Assembly: GCF_051251125.1 (NCBI RefSeq)
Contig: NZ_JBPCZL010000013.1
Source: Carnimonas bestiolae
GTDB taxonomy: Bacteria; Pseudomonadota; Gammaproteobacteria; Pseudomonadales; Halomonadaceae
Reading direction: 5' to 3' (one strand)
Length of the DNA stretch: 64,000 nucleotides
The position numbers and the translations under genes were made by a program. The first letter of the stretch is position 1; each line of letters begins with the position of its first letter. Positions 1 to 8,254 of this stretch are shown here, piece by piece. The notes under the pieces are model-generated. The model was not told the origin of the DNA. It did not search any database and saw only the letters and a list, made by a program, of their open reading frames with translations.

Positions 1-1016
1 TTGTCTTGCGCCCCTTTTGGGGTTTCACGGGTGTTGGCGTTGTCGTTGGCCTTCTTGACAGCGTTGGCCGTGGCTGCCTGACTTGTCGAGGTATTATTGG
101 TCGCATCATTAAGCTGCACGATGCCCGCGACTTTCGTGCTTGCCTTTTCGATTTCGTGCGTATGCGTGTCGCCCGAGGCGCTGTTTTTGCTGCTTGCAGT
201 AATTTTACTTGGTGTGCCGAGCCGAAATGTTCTATCACTCGTCAGGTTGCCACCGCCCGTCAGGCCGTCGCCCGCCTTGACCTGACGACCGCCTTTGACG
301 ATATCGCCAGTTCCGTTGCCATCATTGAGCTTGGCGGCGGAGCCTAGGCTTTCGAGCATGTCCTGCACGCTATTTTTGCCACTGAATGCGGCGGGCGGCT
401 TTAGGCTAATTTGCCCTGCATTATGCGCTGTACCTGCCTTGGCGTGCTTATCAACCTTATCTTGAGCGCCTTGTGGCGTTTCGCGTTTGTTGGCGTTGTC
501 GTTGGCCTTCTTGACAGCGTTGGCCGTGGCCGCCTTGTCTGTTGCCTTGTCATTGACGCTATCTGACAGCATCGTGACGCCGCGTGTCGTGGTAGTGGCC
601 GGCGGCTCTGAAAAGGTGGTGTCGCCGAAGGTGAATTTCGTGGCATCGATATCATCGATCGCTATATCAAGCGTCAAGAGCACAATGGCGGCGGCGGCCT
701 TCTCAACGATGGCGTCTTTTTGTGCGTAGACGGCGAAGAATGTGCCGTCTTTAAGATAAAGCGACACTTCTTTCACGGTATAGCTATCGGTGCTTTCGTC
801 TTTTACGTCGATATGCAGCATGTTGCTCGACGGTGAATCGCCCGCAACGCTGGCCACGCGTTTAACCTGCTTTTTAAGCGCGGTTTGATTGCTGCTAGCG
901 GTGTAGCCTTCGGAGCCAAAGCCCGCCTGCGTGATCTCGATATTTTTACCGGCTTCTAGCGCGCTTTTAATCGCGGCTTTGCCTTTGTCGGTAATGATCA
1001 TTTTTAACTCGGCCAT
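1..1016 (-). CDS. Phage tail fibre protein, P2 gpH-like (N-terminal part, cut by window start)
   Basis: The reading frame is open from the ATG at 1016 to the window edge, giving about 338 residues. The N-terminus (MAELKMIITDKGKAAIKSAL) is that of the P2-type tail-collar fibre family, which attaches the fibre to the baseplate and carries a variable receptor-binding tip further on. The middle contains a repeated block, ATANAVKKANDNAN, encoded by two identical 42-base stretches 456 bases apart and in frame. It follows the gpI-like gene directly, as in P2. The C-terminal receptor-binding part is outside the window, so host specificity cannot be judged. Confidence 0.85.
   Translation of the reverse strand, partial: MAELKMIITDKGKAAIKSALEAGKNIEITQAGFGSEGYTASSNQTALKKQVKRVASVAGDSPSSNMLHIDVKDESTDSYTVKEVSLYLKDGTFFAVYAQKDAIVEKAAAAIVLLTLDIAIDDIDATKFTFGDTTFSEPPATTTTRGVTMLSDSVNDKATDKAATANAVKKANDNANKRETPQGAQDKVDKHAKAGTAHNAGQISLKPPAAFSGKNSVQDMLESLGSAAKLNDGNGTGDIVKGGRQVKAGDGLTGGGNLTSDRTFRLGTPSKITASSKNSASGDTHTHEIEKASTKVAGIVQLNDATNNTSTSQAATANAVKKANDNANTRETPKGAQD
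33..530 (-). repeat. Two identical 42-bp in-frame repeats inside the tail fibre gene
   Basis: Bases 33-74 and 489-530 are identical. Both encode the ANAVKKANDNAN segment of the fibre in the same frame, 152 codons apart. Such repeats are typical of fibre shafts and could support deletion or exchange of fibre segments by recombination. Confidence 0.9.
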
Positions 1017-1018
1017 GG

Positions 1019-1558
1019 CTAAGCCTCCATTTCAAGTCTGCGGTATACGAATGGGCGCGCCACGGCGATAACGCCAATGTCGCCGGTGCCCTTGAGTCCG
1101 GCGGTCAGGGTGTAATGGGCGCGCACCGGCTTGGCCCTATCCACCGCCTGCATGATCTGTTCCTGAAACTGCGCCGTTTGCGGCACATCCGATCCGAGCG
1201 TTAGCGTGATCGCAAAGGTGTACGGCTCGCCCTTTGGCTCTAGCTGCCACCATTCACGCAGTGCCACCGAGGATCCAAACGACGCGATCACGTCGCGCAC
1301 GCTCTTCGCCGTACCCTTACGCCGGGCTATGTCTACGGCGCTGGCCACCTGCCTACGCTTTAAGTGCTCTGGCCACGTGCTGTCCCATGTTTGTAAATTG
1401 AGCGCCCACGCGAGCCACGGCAGTAACTCAACGGGACAATTTTCGGGACTCCACACGGTGTTAATCGGCGTAGGGATGCGCGATATCCTAGCGATGGTGA
1501 GTGCGATGGCGTTCTCGGCATCGGTGGCGTTGGGCGGCAGCAGTGATTGATCACTCAT
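1019..1558 (-). CDS. Phage tail protein I (baseplate), P2 gpI-like
   Basis: 179 residues starting MSDQSLLPPNATDAENAIA. The central PWLAWALNLQTWDSTWPE segment and the RRKGTAKSVRDVI stretch are characteristic of P2 gpI, a baseplate/tail-tip protein. I chose the start at 1558 because it overlaps the end of the preceding J-like gene by 8 bases, the usual translational coupling here. A longer frame starting at 1615 would run deep into J. P2 gpI is 176 residues, so the length fits. Confidence 0.85.
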   Translation of the reverse strand: MSDQSLLPPNATDAENAIALTIARISRIPTPINTVWSPENCPVELLPWLAWALNLQTWDSTWPEHLKRRQVASAVDIARRKGTAKSVRDVIASFGSSVALREWWQLEPKGEPYTFAITLTLGSDVPQTAQFQEQIMQAVDRAKPVRAHYTLTAGLKGTGDIGVIAVARPFVYRRLEMEA

Positions 1559-2441
1559 CAACGCCACCGAATTCGATATTGATGCCTGTGCAGTAACTAG
1601 CCTCGGTGCGATCAATCACGATATTGGCCTTGGGCTCCTTCAACTCGACACGCTGAACGCCTGGCTGCTGTAGCGCGCCGTACAACCCCGATAGTGTTAC
1701 GTCTTGCCCGATCAAGTGGCGGTCTTTCGCGTATTGCTCTGCACCGGCCTTGGCTGCAGCGATAACAACACCAGCATCTGGCCCCGCGTATAGATAAAGC
1801 GTCGCCTTAACGCGATATTCCTTAATGCTGGCCGATTGCACCGTGACGTGATCGGTTAGCGGGCGGACGTTTTCGGCATTTACCGACTGGTTGACCTGCC
1901 CGAGCAGCTCCTTGGATGCTTTCCCATTCCCTGCGCGCGCCAGCACAGTAACCAATACCTCGCCCGGCGATGGGCTGGTAGCGGAGGCATCGAGCACTTC
2001 GCCCGATACCGATAACGCGTGGAAGCGATAAGCTCCTTCAGGCCCTGCCACCGACAGCCCATCGAGTGATATCTGCGTGCGATAGCGCAGGTTTTCATCG
2101 CTTTCGTACGTGGCGGGCACTGGGGGCACGGCCGATTCGTTCCCCGGATCGATGACAAGACGCTCGACGCCAAACAACGCGGCGAGCTGATCAAGATCAT
2201 TTCCCTGCGCGTATGCCAGCATGACGGCGCGGGCCGCGTCGTTGACGCGCTGGCGGACGATCATTTCTCTATAGGCGCATATTTGCAGCAACTTCCACGC
2301 GGGGTCCGAGTCTGAAAGGCCCCTTACCAGCGATTGATCACGCTCGCCGAGACTGTCGAGCATGTCGGAAAAGATCGCCTCAACGTCCAGCGGCTCGACG
2401 ACGTGCGGTGACGGCAGCCGCGATAGATCGATAGCGCTCAT
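1551..2441 (-). CDS. Baseplate assembly protein J, P2 gpJ-like
   Basis: 296 residues against 302 for P2 gpJ, the wedge protein at the edge of the contractile-tail baseplate. The N-terminus MSAIDLSRLPSPHVVEPLD, followed by a helical region and the LRYRTQISLDGLSVAGPEGAYRFHAL block, is typical of the family. The start overlaps the end of the W-like gene by 4 bases. The gene belongs to the V-W-J-I-H late transcript. Confidence 0.9.
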   Translation of the reverse strand: MSAIDLSRLPSPHVVEPLDVEAIFSDMLDSLGERDQSLVRGLSDSDPAWKLLQICAYREMIVRQRVNDAARAVMLAYAQGNDLDQLAALFGVERLVIDPGNESAVPPVPATYESDENLRYRTQISLDGLSVAGPEGAYRFHALSVSGEVLDASATSPSPGEVLVTVLARAGNGKASKELLGQVNQSVNAENVRPLTDHVTVQSASIKEYRVKATLYLYAGPDAGVVIAAAKAGAEQYAKDRHLIGQDVTLSGLYGALQQPGVQRVELKEPKANIVIDRTEASYCTGINIEFGGVDE

Positions 2442-2770
2442 GTGCGCACCTCCAATTCGACCGATTGGCCGTCGCGCACGCGCGCGGCGGTAATCTTGAG
2501 TGTGAGCCGACCGGCGTCAGTGGATAGGCTATCGACCGCCTGAATACGCACGCGAGGCTCCCACCGCGTAATCGCGTCGACCGTGGCTGACATGAGTTTG
2601 AGGCGGGTTTCATCGTTGAGTGGCTGATCAATGAGTTCCGGCAGCAGTGAGCCGTAGTGACGCCGAATCAGTCGCGTACCGATGGGCGTTGTCAGAATGT
2701 CGCCGATAGATTGTGCGATATGGGCGTTTTCGGTGAGCGCCTTGCCCGTAAAGCGACTCATGCCCGTCAT
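2438..2770 (-). CDS. Baseplate wedge protein W, gp25-like (P2 gpW)
   Basis: 110 residues, close to the 115 of P2 gpW. The motif IGDILTTPIGTRLIRRHYGS near residues 22-41 marks the gp25/gpW wedge family, which initiates sheath assembly in contractile tails. It overlaps the V-like gene by 4 bases at its start and the J-like gene by 4 bases at its end, indicating a tightly coupled operon. Confidence 0.9.
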   Translation of the reverse strand: MTGMSRFTGKALTENAHIAQSIGDILTTPIGTRLIRRHYGSLLPELIDQPLNDETRLKLMSATVDAITRWEPRVRIQAVDSLSTDAGRLTLKITAARVRDGQSVELEVRT

Positions 2771-3336
2771 TGCGGCGCACCTGTCATATCCGGGCCGCCT
2801 TTAACGCCGCCGTGGGTATGCCCTTTTAGACTGATACCGCTGGCAGTTACATCGGCTTGGCTTGCGATATCGCCTTTGACATTCAATGTCTCGGTCATGG
2901 TGACTGCGCCATCAATAGTGATCGGGCCGGTTAGATTGATCGCCTTGGCGTTAACGTTGGCCGTGCCGTTTATCGTGGCGTCCAGCTGATGGGCGGCGCG
3001 GTCATAGCGAATAACCGTGCCATCGTCTATGTGAAGGGCGATCACGTCGCCTGATCGCTCAAGCGTTGGATGCTCCGAGCTATAAAGGCTCGCGACGATA
3101 ATTGCACCTGCCGTATCGCCGTTTGGAGCGAGCATTAACACTGTTTCGCCAATTACGGGCGCAGCCCACATCGATACGGCCCCGGCGCGGCCAGCGCCCC
3201 ATGCAATCCAGTCTGTTTCCAGATCGCCCGCGCGTACGCGGACGCTGGGCGGCGTGAGGCTTAAATCAACGTCGAATACCTGACCGATCCTGATCAGGTT
3301 TTGCAGCGCTCTGTGTATGTCGTTGAGTGTGGTCAT
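2767..3336 (-). CDS. Baseplate spike protein V, P2 gpV-like
   Basis: 189 residues. The N-terminal part is the OB-like domain of contractile-tail spike proteins. The C-terminal third (INGTANVNAKAINLTGPITI and onward) is a beta-helix-like spike ending in GHTHGG, which holds the HxH iron-binding motif found at the tip of P2 gpV. The protein pierces the outer membrane on sheath contraction. It is the first gene of the V-W-J-I-H block, with a 74-base gap to the S-like gene upstream that may hold the promoter of this block. Confidence 0.9.
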   Translation of the reverse strand: MTTLNDIHRALQNLIRIGQVFDVDLSLTPPSVRVRAGDLETDWIAWGAGRAGAVSMWAAPVIGETVLMLAPNGDTAGAIIVASLYSSEHPTLERSGDVIALHIDDGTVIRYDRAAHQLDATINGTANVNAKAINLTGPITIDGAVTMTETLNVKGDIASQADVTASGISLKGHTHGGVKGGPDMTGAPQ

Positions 3337-3410
3337 GCACGGTATCGTGCGAGGGTCGGGAATTTGTTGCGAGACAAACGGTGTGTAACAAACTGTCGTT
3401 ACGCCAACGG

Positions 3411-3866
3411 CTAACGCTGGGTCATGTGATCAATCACGGCGCGCTCGACAATACTCTCTGTGCGCGCCGATACGCCGAGCAACGGACGCGACGCGTAGCG
3501 CACTCTTAACGGGCTTTTGCGTGATACGCGATCGGTCAGTCCGTATTGGTGTACGCGCGCAATAGTGGCTGCACCGCCTCTGAATTCAACTGATGCGCCG
3601 GTAGCGGTGGCAGCTGTCTTCATAAATCGCGCAGTTCGCAGCTTCGAGAACATCGCCTTTTCTCTGATTCGTCCACGGCGTCGCTTTGATGGCTTACGCG
3701 GCGTGTAGCTCGTCCCGTCGGGCGCGCGCTGCTCCTTGATACGTTCGCGCTGCTCTTTGCGCACATCAGTGGCAATCTTTCGCGCGAGCTTGCGGCGCTC
3801 GCCTGCCGACAGCTTCTGTATAAGCGGCGTTACCCAGTGTTCAAGATCGCTGAGATCAGCGGCCAT
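3411..3866 (-). CDS. Tail completion protein S, P2 gpS-like
   Basis: 151 residues, matching P2 gpS (150). It begins MAADLSDLEHWVTPLIQKLSAGERRKLARKIATD, and has the basic RAPDGTSYTPRKPSKRRRGRIREKAMF region and HQYGLTDRV near the C-terminus that are typical of the phage virion morphogenesis family. It acts late in tail assembly. It overlaps the R-like gene by 11 bases. Confidence 0.88.
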   Translation of the reverse strand: MAADLSDLEHWVTPLIQKLSAGERRKLARKIATDVRKEQRERIKEQRAPDGTSYTPRKPSKRRRGRIREKAMFSKLRTARFMKTAATATGASVEFRGGAATIARVHQYGLTDRVSRKSPLRVRYASRPLLGVSARTESIVERAVIDHMTQR

Positions 3867-4350
3867 AGCTGCTCATTTCCTCTGCCGTCCATTTATGCAG
3901 GAACGTAAGGTGATCGCCCTCGTTCAGGTATAGCTCCCACGGCCCGCAATAACGCTCTTCTTCAAAGCGCGGCATGGTGTGGCGCGCGTGCAGCGTGCCA
4001 GTGTCGCGATCAACTTCCACCACCACCTTCTCGGTTAACTTAACGCGCACGATCAGATCAATCGTTGATTCATCGATGATTTCCGCCTCGACCTTGATAC
4101 CGTCCTTTGAATCTAGCTCAGGCTCATAGACGGCTAGCCACTGAAGCAACGCCGTCATGAGCACATCGGTATCCAGTGCGAATGCGGTAAAGACAAACTG
4201 CGCGGTGTACTGCCAATCGTGCGTGAGCGTTTTACCGCGCCAGAATTCAATGCTGCCGTCCTCGATAAATGCGAGAAAAGCATCGGGGTCGGTGTTAAAG
4301 GGCGGCAGGGCGTTAATCAGATGGCGGCGCAGTGCGGTGAGCTTTTTCAT
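3856..4350 (-). CDS. Tail completion protein R, P2 gpR-like
   Basis: 164 residues (P2 gpR is 155). It starts MKKLTALRRHLINALPPFNTDPDAFLAFIEDG, the conserved N-terminus of the family, followed by a mostly beta region. The product finishes the tail so that it can join the head. The start overlaps the spanin gene by 4 bases, tying the tail completion genes to the lysis cassette as in P2. Confidence 0.88.
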   Translation of the reverse strand: MKKLTALRRHLINALPPFNTDPDAFLAFIEDGSIEFWRGKTLTHDWQYTAQFVFTAFALDTDVLMTALLQWLAVYEPELDSKDGIKVEAEIIDESTIDLIVRVKLTEKVVVEVDRDTGTLHARHTMPRFEEERYCGPWELYLNEGDHLTFLHKWTAEEMSSYGR

Positions 4351-4868
4351 CGACTCAATCCGTCGAGGTATTCTTGGCAGGCGCTAAGCTGGCGTGTGCG
4401 GCTGTCGGCGGTGTCGGCGAAGCGAATAAGAAATTCCGCATCTTTCTGCCGAAGTCCGCCTGGTGTCTGACCATAATCGCGGGCGGCGGATGGATGCTGG
4501 GCAGCGATGAGGCTGTCGGTGGCATCGCGGGCGGCGAGTTGGCGGCGCAGCTTGAGAGTGCCACGGCGCAAATCGCTGATAGTGCGCTCTGTTGTATCCG
4601 CTCCATGCTGTTCGTCCTGTAAATAGTGGGATTCAATGCTGTCAGCCAACGCCTGACGCTCCTGCTCGATTCCTCGCACGCGGGATTGCCACTGTGCCTC
4701 GCTGTTGGCAGCGTCTGTTTTCATCTGCTCGATCTGCGTCGCGCGCGCATCCGCCTTATGCCCCTGCCAGTACACGCCTGCGGCGAGAAACGCGCAGGCT
4801 ATCCACGGCAGATCGCGTATTAGGCGCGGCAGCAAGCGCTTGATGGCCGCCACGATCAGGCTAATCAC
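4347..4868 (-). CDS. Inner-membrane spanin subunit, Rz/LysB-like
   Basis: 173 residues. A hydrophobic segment near residues 20-34 (DLPWIACAFLAAGVYW) anchors the N-terminus, and a long polar helical region rich in Q, E, R and A follows (about residues 36-115), the coiled-coil layout of i-spanins. With the lipoprotein partner encoded in another frame inside the same gene it would fuse inner and outer membranes at lysis. Position after holin and before the R-like gene matches P2 lysB. Confidence 0.75.
   Translation of the reverse strand: MISLIVAAIKRLLPRLIRDLPWIACAFLAAGVYWQGHKADARATQIEQMKTDAANSEAQWQSRVRGIEQERQALADSIESHYLQDEQHGADTTERTISDLRRGTLKLRRQLAARDATDSLIAAQHPSAARDYGQTPGGLRQKDAEFLIRFADTADSRTRQLSACQEYLDGLSR
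4355..4606 (-). CDS. Outer-membrane spanin lipoprotein, Rz1/LysC-like, nested in the Rz gene
   Basis: A second frame inside the i-spanin gene encodes 83 residues starting MERIQQSALSAICAVALSSC. The hydrophobic stretch ending LSSC is a lipoprotein signal with the lipidated Cys at residue 20. The following SPPAMPPTASSLPSIHPPP is proline-rich, as in Rz1 proteins. Full nesting in a different frame is the rule for Rz/Rz1 pairs in many phages. A longer start at 4636 is possible but puts extra residues before the signal peptide. Confidence 0.7.
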   Translation of the reverse strand: MERIQQSALSAICAVALSSCAANSPPAMPPTASSLPSIHPPPAIMVRHQADFGRKMRNFLFASPTPPTAAHASLAPAKNTSTD

Positions 4869-5188
4869 GGGCGGTCCCTCTCAATCCATTTACTGAGATA
4901 GGTCGCCAAATGCTCACGAAACCAGTCCACGCCGAGAAATGAGATGGCCGCGCCGATAGCGACGGCCAGATAGGTGTTCAGGCCGAAATAATCAAGCAGC
5001 GGAAAGGCCGCGAGCGTCAGACATCCGCACAGCATCGCTTCCAGCATTGAATGGATGAATTTTCCGCCGTTCAGGAGGGCCCTCAACAGCCCGATGATAA
5101 ATGCGAGTCCTGACGCATAAATCTGCGGCATCCACGTTTGCAGCACATTGATAATGACACGCCACATATCGGGATCCTTGATGGGCAT
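4865..5188 (-). CDS. Phage holin
   Basis: 107 residues with three hydrophobic segments, around residues 20-40, 48-66 and 70-88, and a charged C-terminus (KWIERDRP), the layout of a class I type holin. It sits between the lysozyme gene, whose stop it overlaps by one base, and the spanin gene. It would form the membrane lesion that lets the cytoplasmic lysozyme reach the cell wall. In P2 the holin gene Y comes before the endolysin gene K; here the order is reversed. Confidence 0.75.
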   Translation of the reverse strand: MPIKDPDMWRVIINVLQTWMPQIYASGLAFIIGLLRALLNGGKFIHSMLEAMLCGCLTLAAFPLLDYFGLNTYLAVAIGAAISFLGVDWFREHLATYLSKWIERDRP

Positions 5189-5703
5189 TAGCCGTGCTCC
5201 TTGCGGGTGATATCAATCGCTACGTCTGTCCAGTTGATGGCAGGCGACGGGCTATTTTGTGGGCGCATAAAAAGCGACTGCTCGGCGTTGCGGCGGCGCA
5301 CCAGCCCGTTCATGACCTTCCCGCCTGAATGCACCCAACGCGGAAACTCATTAGCCGCCCCCTCGATGTCTCCTGCGTTGAGTTTTTTAATCAGTGTCGA
5401 GGTCGATAAACTCCCTCCGCCTAGATTGAACACAAAATCAACGAGCGCATCGAATTGGTTTTGTGTGATATCGACGCCGACATAGCGATTAACGGCACGC
5501 TCGGCGTTGGCGATATCAGTTTGCAGATATGCCACCACCTGTCTCGGTGTCGCGCGATCGCCCGGCTTTACGCCGCCCGTGTGGCCATAGCCAATCGTCC
5601 ACGGCTGGGCACCGCTACCGGGATCGGGATAAGCGGTAAAAGACAGATCTTCGAATTCTTCGATCAACGCGAGCGCTGGTATGCGTGCCTTCATATTTGT
5701 CAT
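5188..5703 (-). CDS. Phage lysozyme (endolysin), glycoside hydrolase family 24
   Basis: 171 residues. The Glu in EEFEDLSFTAYPDP, the Asp of YPDP and the Thr of WTIGYGHT form the E-D-T active site of T4-type lysozymes, and the family's FNLGGGSLSTSTL and RRNAEQSLF segments are present. It cleaves the glycan strands of peptidoglycan. I see no signal-anchor sequence, so export should depend on the holin encoded next. The ATG at 5703 was chosen over a GTG at 5715 because a GGGA stands at suitable spacing before it. Confidence 0.88.
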   Translation of the reverse strand: MTNMKARIPALALIEEFEDLSFTAYPDPGSGAQPWTIGYGHTGGVKPGDRATPRQVVAYLQTDIANAERAVNRYVGVDITQNQFDALVDFVFNLGGGSLSTSTLIKKLNAGDIEGAANEFPRWVHSGGKVMNGLVRRRNAEQSLFMRPQNSPSPAINWTDVAIDITRKEHG

Positions 5704-5705
5704 GG

Positions 5706-5918
5706 TCAGTCCCACAGATTGATGACGGTTTTTGCCGAGCGTTTCGGCGCGATGGTGTCCGGCATGTTGACTAGCATGCCTTGCGGCAATACCGGTCCAA
5801 GGTCAGCCAGCCCTCGGTTCAATTCGTACACGGTGACGACCAGCGACGAGTCAATACCGAGTCGATAGCAAAGTGCATCTAGCGTTTCACCCTGCTGGGA
5901 TATGGCCTGGTTGCTCAT
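5706..5918 (-). CDS. Tail protein X, P2 gpX-like (LysM-like)
   Basis: 70 residues against 67 for P2 gpX. The sequence GETLDALCYRLGIDSSLVVTVYELN is the LysM-like fold of the family, which helps the tail attach or assemble. It overlaps the L-like gene by 4 bases and is followed by the lysozyme gene. Confidence 0.85.
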   Translation of the reverse strand: MSNQAISQQGETLDALCYRLGIDSSLVVTVYELNRGLADLGPVLPQGMLVNMPDTIAPKRSAKTVINLWD

Positions 5919-6382
5919 ATCAATTCGACCGTGGTGTGCGGGCGATCGAGAATTTCGTTAACTGCCCATCGCGCATCGCGCCGGTGGGTGTCAGCCATAT
6001 CGCGGCGGCTGTCGTCGTCTTCATTCATGCGGCCCGTCGCGCCCACGTTTAGGTAGTGATCGAGGATCAAAGCGTGGGCTTCGCTAAACACGGCGCGTTT
6101 GTATTGCGCCGTTAATCCGCCAGTCGGCAGCCATTCGTATTCCGGCACGTCACCCAGCGTTTCGTATTGACTGTGCTTGCTGCGCCACTCGCGCAGCATT
6201 CGATTGGTAATACCGATGGCGTTGGCCAGCGCAGATATCACGCGGCTGTTGGTGACGGTGTCGGTGATGCGATGCTCTGAACGAAACGCCTCCGGGTCGA
6301 TATCGGGCCAGAAAGGCGCGTTTTTGATGGGTCCGGCCTTTTCGTGCGGCTTCTCGCTACCAATCGCTAGGAAGTCGTTCAT
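5915..6382 (-). CDS. Head completion protein L, P2 gpL-like
   Basis: 155 residues from the ATG at 6382, which has AAGGG seven bases upstream; P2 gpL has 169. It includes FWPDIDPEAFRSEHRITDTVT, a conserved block of the family, and ends with RRDARWAVNEILDRPHTTVELI, typical of head-tail connector proteins that complete the filled head. A frame open to 6439 exists, but its extra N-terminus is not family-like. Confidence 0.85.
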   Translation of the reverse strand: MNDFLAIGSEKPHEKAGPIKNAPFWPDIDPEAFRSEHRITDTVTNSRVISALANAIGITNRMLREWRSKHSQYETLGDVPEYEWLPTGGLTAQYKRAVFSEAHALILDHYLNVGATGRMNEDDDSRRDMADTHRRDARWAVNEILDRPHTTVELI

Positions 6383-6485
6383 CGCATAACCCTTAAAAGT
6401 GGGCGGGTGGTTTGATCGGTTAGGCAATGCCGTTGGCATATCATCGCGAACAAGGCCCGCCCGTCGCGGGGCGACTCTGTGAAAC

Positions 6486-7130
6486 TTAAGGCGCTAGTGC
6501 CTCAAGTACTTTTTCTGCTTTCTTCAGCTGCGGCTTGCAGCCGACCGAAGGGTGAAGGGCAAGCGCGCGTTTAAAATGCTCGACGGCGGCCCCAGCGTCC
6601 TGATCGGCTAGCGCTGCATTCCCGCGCGCCTTGAAGAGTTTGGCGGCCACCTGATCAACGATGCTTTCGCCCTCTGTCAGGCGCGCGATGCGTTCAAGCG
6701 TTGACCTCGCATGATCCACGAGCAGGCCGTCTTTAGTGAGCTTCTCGATTCCTACTTCAATCAGAATTTCAGCGGTTGTACGCTGATGTTCATCGGGGGA
6801 TGCGAAGCCGTGTGCCAGTGCGTACTCGGCCATGTCGAGTGCGCCGTCGATATCGCCGGCATCCAGACGCCATATCAAAAGCGTTGAAAATAGGGGGTCT
6901 GGCTTGCCGTTACCGGCCTCTAGCACGCCTTCGATATAGGGCGCGTATTTAGGGAGCAGCGTTTTCTTGATCGCCTCTTTCGCCGTGACGGAACGCTCGG
7001 CTTTTAGCAGCAGCTTGTCGCGGTGAAACATTTCCCGAAATTCATCGTTAACGCCGCCGTAATCGTCGCCTGATCGGGCCGCCTGCGCGGCGGCCTCAAT
7101 CTTCATGCGATGGGCGCGAATTGGATTCAT
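6486..7130 (-). CDS. Terminase small subunit, P2 gpM-like
   Basis: 214 residues (P2 gpM 247), starting MNPIRAHRMKIEAAAQA. The middle ILIWRLDAGDIDGALDMAEYALAHG block is characteristic of P2 gpM, which recognises DNA near cos and is the endonuclease subunit. The C-terminal third reads as tetratricopeptide-like helices (AVEHFKRALALHPSVGCKPQLKKAEKVLEAL). The start overlaps the capsid gene by 4 bases. Confidence 0.85.
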   Translation of the reverse strand: MNPIRAHRMKIEAAAQAARSGDDYGGVNDEFREMFHRDKLLLKAERSVTAKEAIKKTLLPKYAPYIEGVLEAGNGKPDPLFSTLLIWRLDAGDIDGALDMAEYALAHGFASPDEHQRTTAEILIEVGIEKLTKDGLLVDHARSTLERIARLTEGESIVDQVAAKLFKARGNAALADQDAGAAVEHFKRALALHPSVGCKPQLKKAEKVLEALAP

Positions 7131-8245
7131 TCGCTACCGTCCTTCTCATTCGACGACTGGCCGTCTTTTCCATCGTCGGTCGATGTCTCATGCTTTTCCG
7201 GCGTAGTTGGTGTTGTCGGCTTTGACACCGGCACGCTGATGGCGGACGGCTTCTGGCTTCCCTTCAGCTCGATATTTTCAATCAAACAGCCGCGTCCAAA
7301 GTCCTCGACTACGTAGGCGTCATTGGAGGAGTCGTAATTCTCGATGCGCTTACGCTCCGGCTTATCCACGATATAGCTGCGGCGCGCCTGCTTTTGGTAG
7401 TAGATAGAAAGGTTGGAAAGCGTCGTGATCAGAATGGCGTTATCCGGCACAAACGGCACTTGGATCGCCTGCTGACCGCCCATGCGCTGCTGGCTAATGA
7501 TCAGATCAGTTGCCCGCTTCTCGGTAGGCTCCGGGAAGTTATTGATGAGCGGGAAGTATTTATCGGTCATGAGCGCGCGCCCAACGATGGCCACAAGTGC
7601 CGTATCGGCACGATGCCACGGGTCGATTAGCTCATTGATGGCGGCGTACACTAGTGCGTCCAGATTATTGAAATCTCCGTCATCGCCCACGGTGCCGCCG
7701 GAATATACGCGGCTAGCGGCACTGCGACGATAATGCTCCAGCCATCCAATGTTGACGTCCTGCAGTAGTGGGTTTTTATCGCGGTCGCTCTCAACGGCGG
7801 CGTGCGTACCGTTAAAACCGATCATGATGCGATCCAGCGCCTGTCGCTGGATAATTGCCTGTCGTAGTCGCTGCTTAAAGTTAGGCTGTGCTGCCCACGC
7901 ATCTAGCTCTGCCCACGTAACGGCAGTGTCCATTTCGGTGGATTCACAGCGGTATTCGTTCTCGTTGAGTTCGTGTGCCTGGCGGGGGCGACGATCACGC
8001 TTTGTGACATCGGTGCGTCCTGCAATCGTGGTCGAAATGCCCATGCCGACCTTCTCGCCAATGAGGTCGCGTACACCGACGACGTTAATACGGCGCAGGA
8101 AATCGCTTGATTCCTGAATGCGCGTTTCGAGTTTTTGCTGGACGGCAGGCTCAACCGCAAAGCTTTCGCTGGCACTACTCACCCCGTTGAGGCGCGCCAA
8201 TTCCTGCTTGTATTCGTTAAATTTTTTTCGTGTCAGGTTTTCCAT
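7127..8245 (-). CDS. Major capsid protein, P2 gpN-like
   Basis: 372 residues (P2 gpN 357). Conserved family blocks are present in order: FNEYKQELARLNGV near the start, QESSDFLRRINVV around residue 45, NPLLQDVNIGWLEHYR around 170, VAIVGRALMTDKYFP, and LSIYYQKQARRSYI. The last 35 or so residues form a polar tail rich in P, T, S, K and E that P2 gpN lacks. The protein is the HK97-fold shell subunit. It lies 9 bases after the O-like scaffold gene. Confidence 0.9.
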   Translation of the reverse strand: MENLTRKKFNEYKQELARLNGVSSASESFAVEPAVQQKLETRIQESSDFLRRINVVGVRDLIGEKVGMGISTTIAGRTDVTKRDRRPRQAHELNENEYRCESTEMDTAVTWAELDAWAAQPNFKQRLRQAIIQRQALDRIMIGFNGTHAAVESDRDKNPLLQDVNIGWLEHYRRSAASRVYSGGTVGDDGDFNNLDALVYAAINELIDPWHRADTALVAIVGRALMTDKYFPLINNFPEPTEKRATDLIISQQRMGGQQAIQVPFVPDNAILITTLSNLSIYYQKQARRSYIVDKPERKRIENYDSSNDAYVVEDFGRGCLIENIELKGSQKPSAISVPVSKPTTPTTPEKHETSTDDGKDGQSSNEKDGSE

Positions 8246-8254
8246 GACGCTCCC

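Noticed and set aside
3337..3410. An Ogr-type late promoter site before the spike gene
   Set aside because: TTGTTGCGAGACAA and other small inverted repeats are present, but none has the TGT-N12-ACA spacing.
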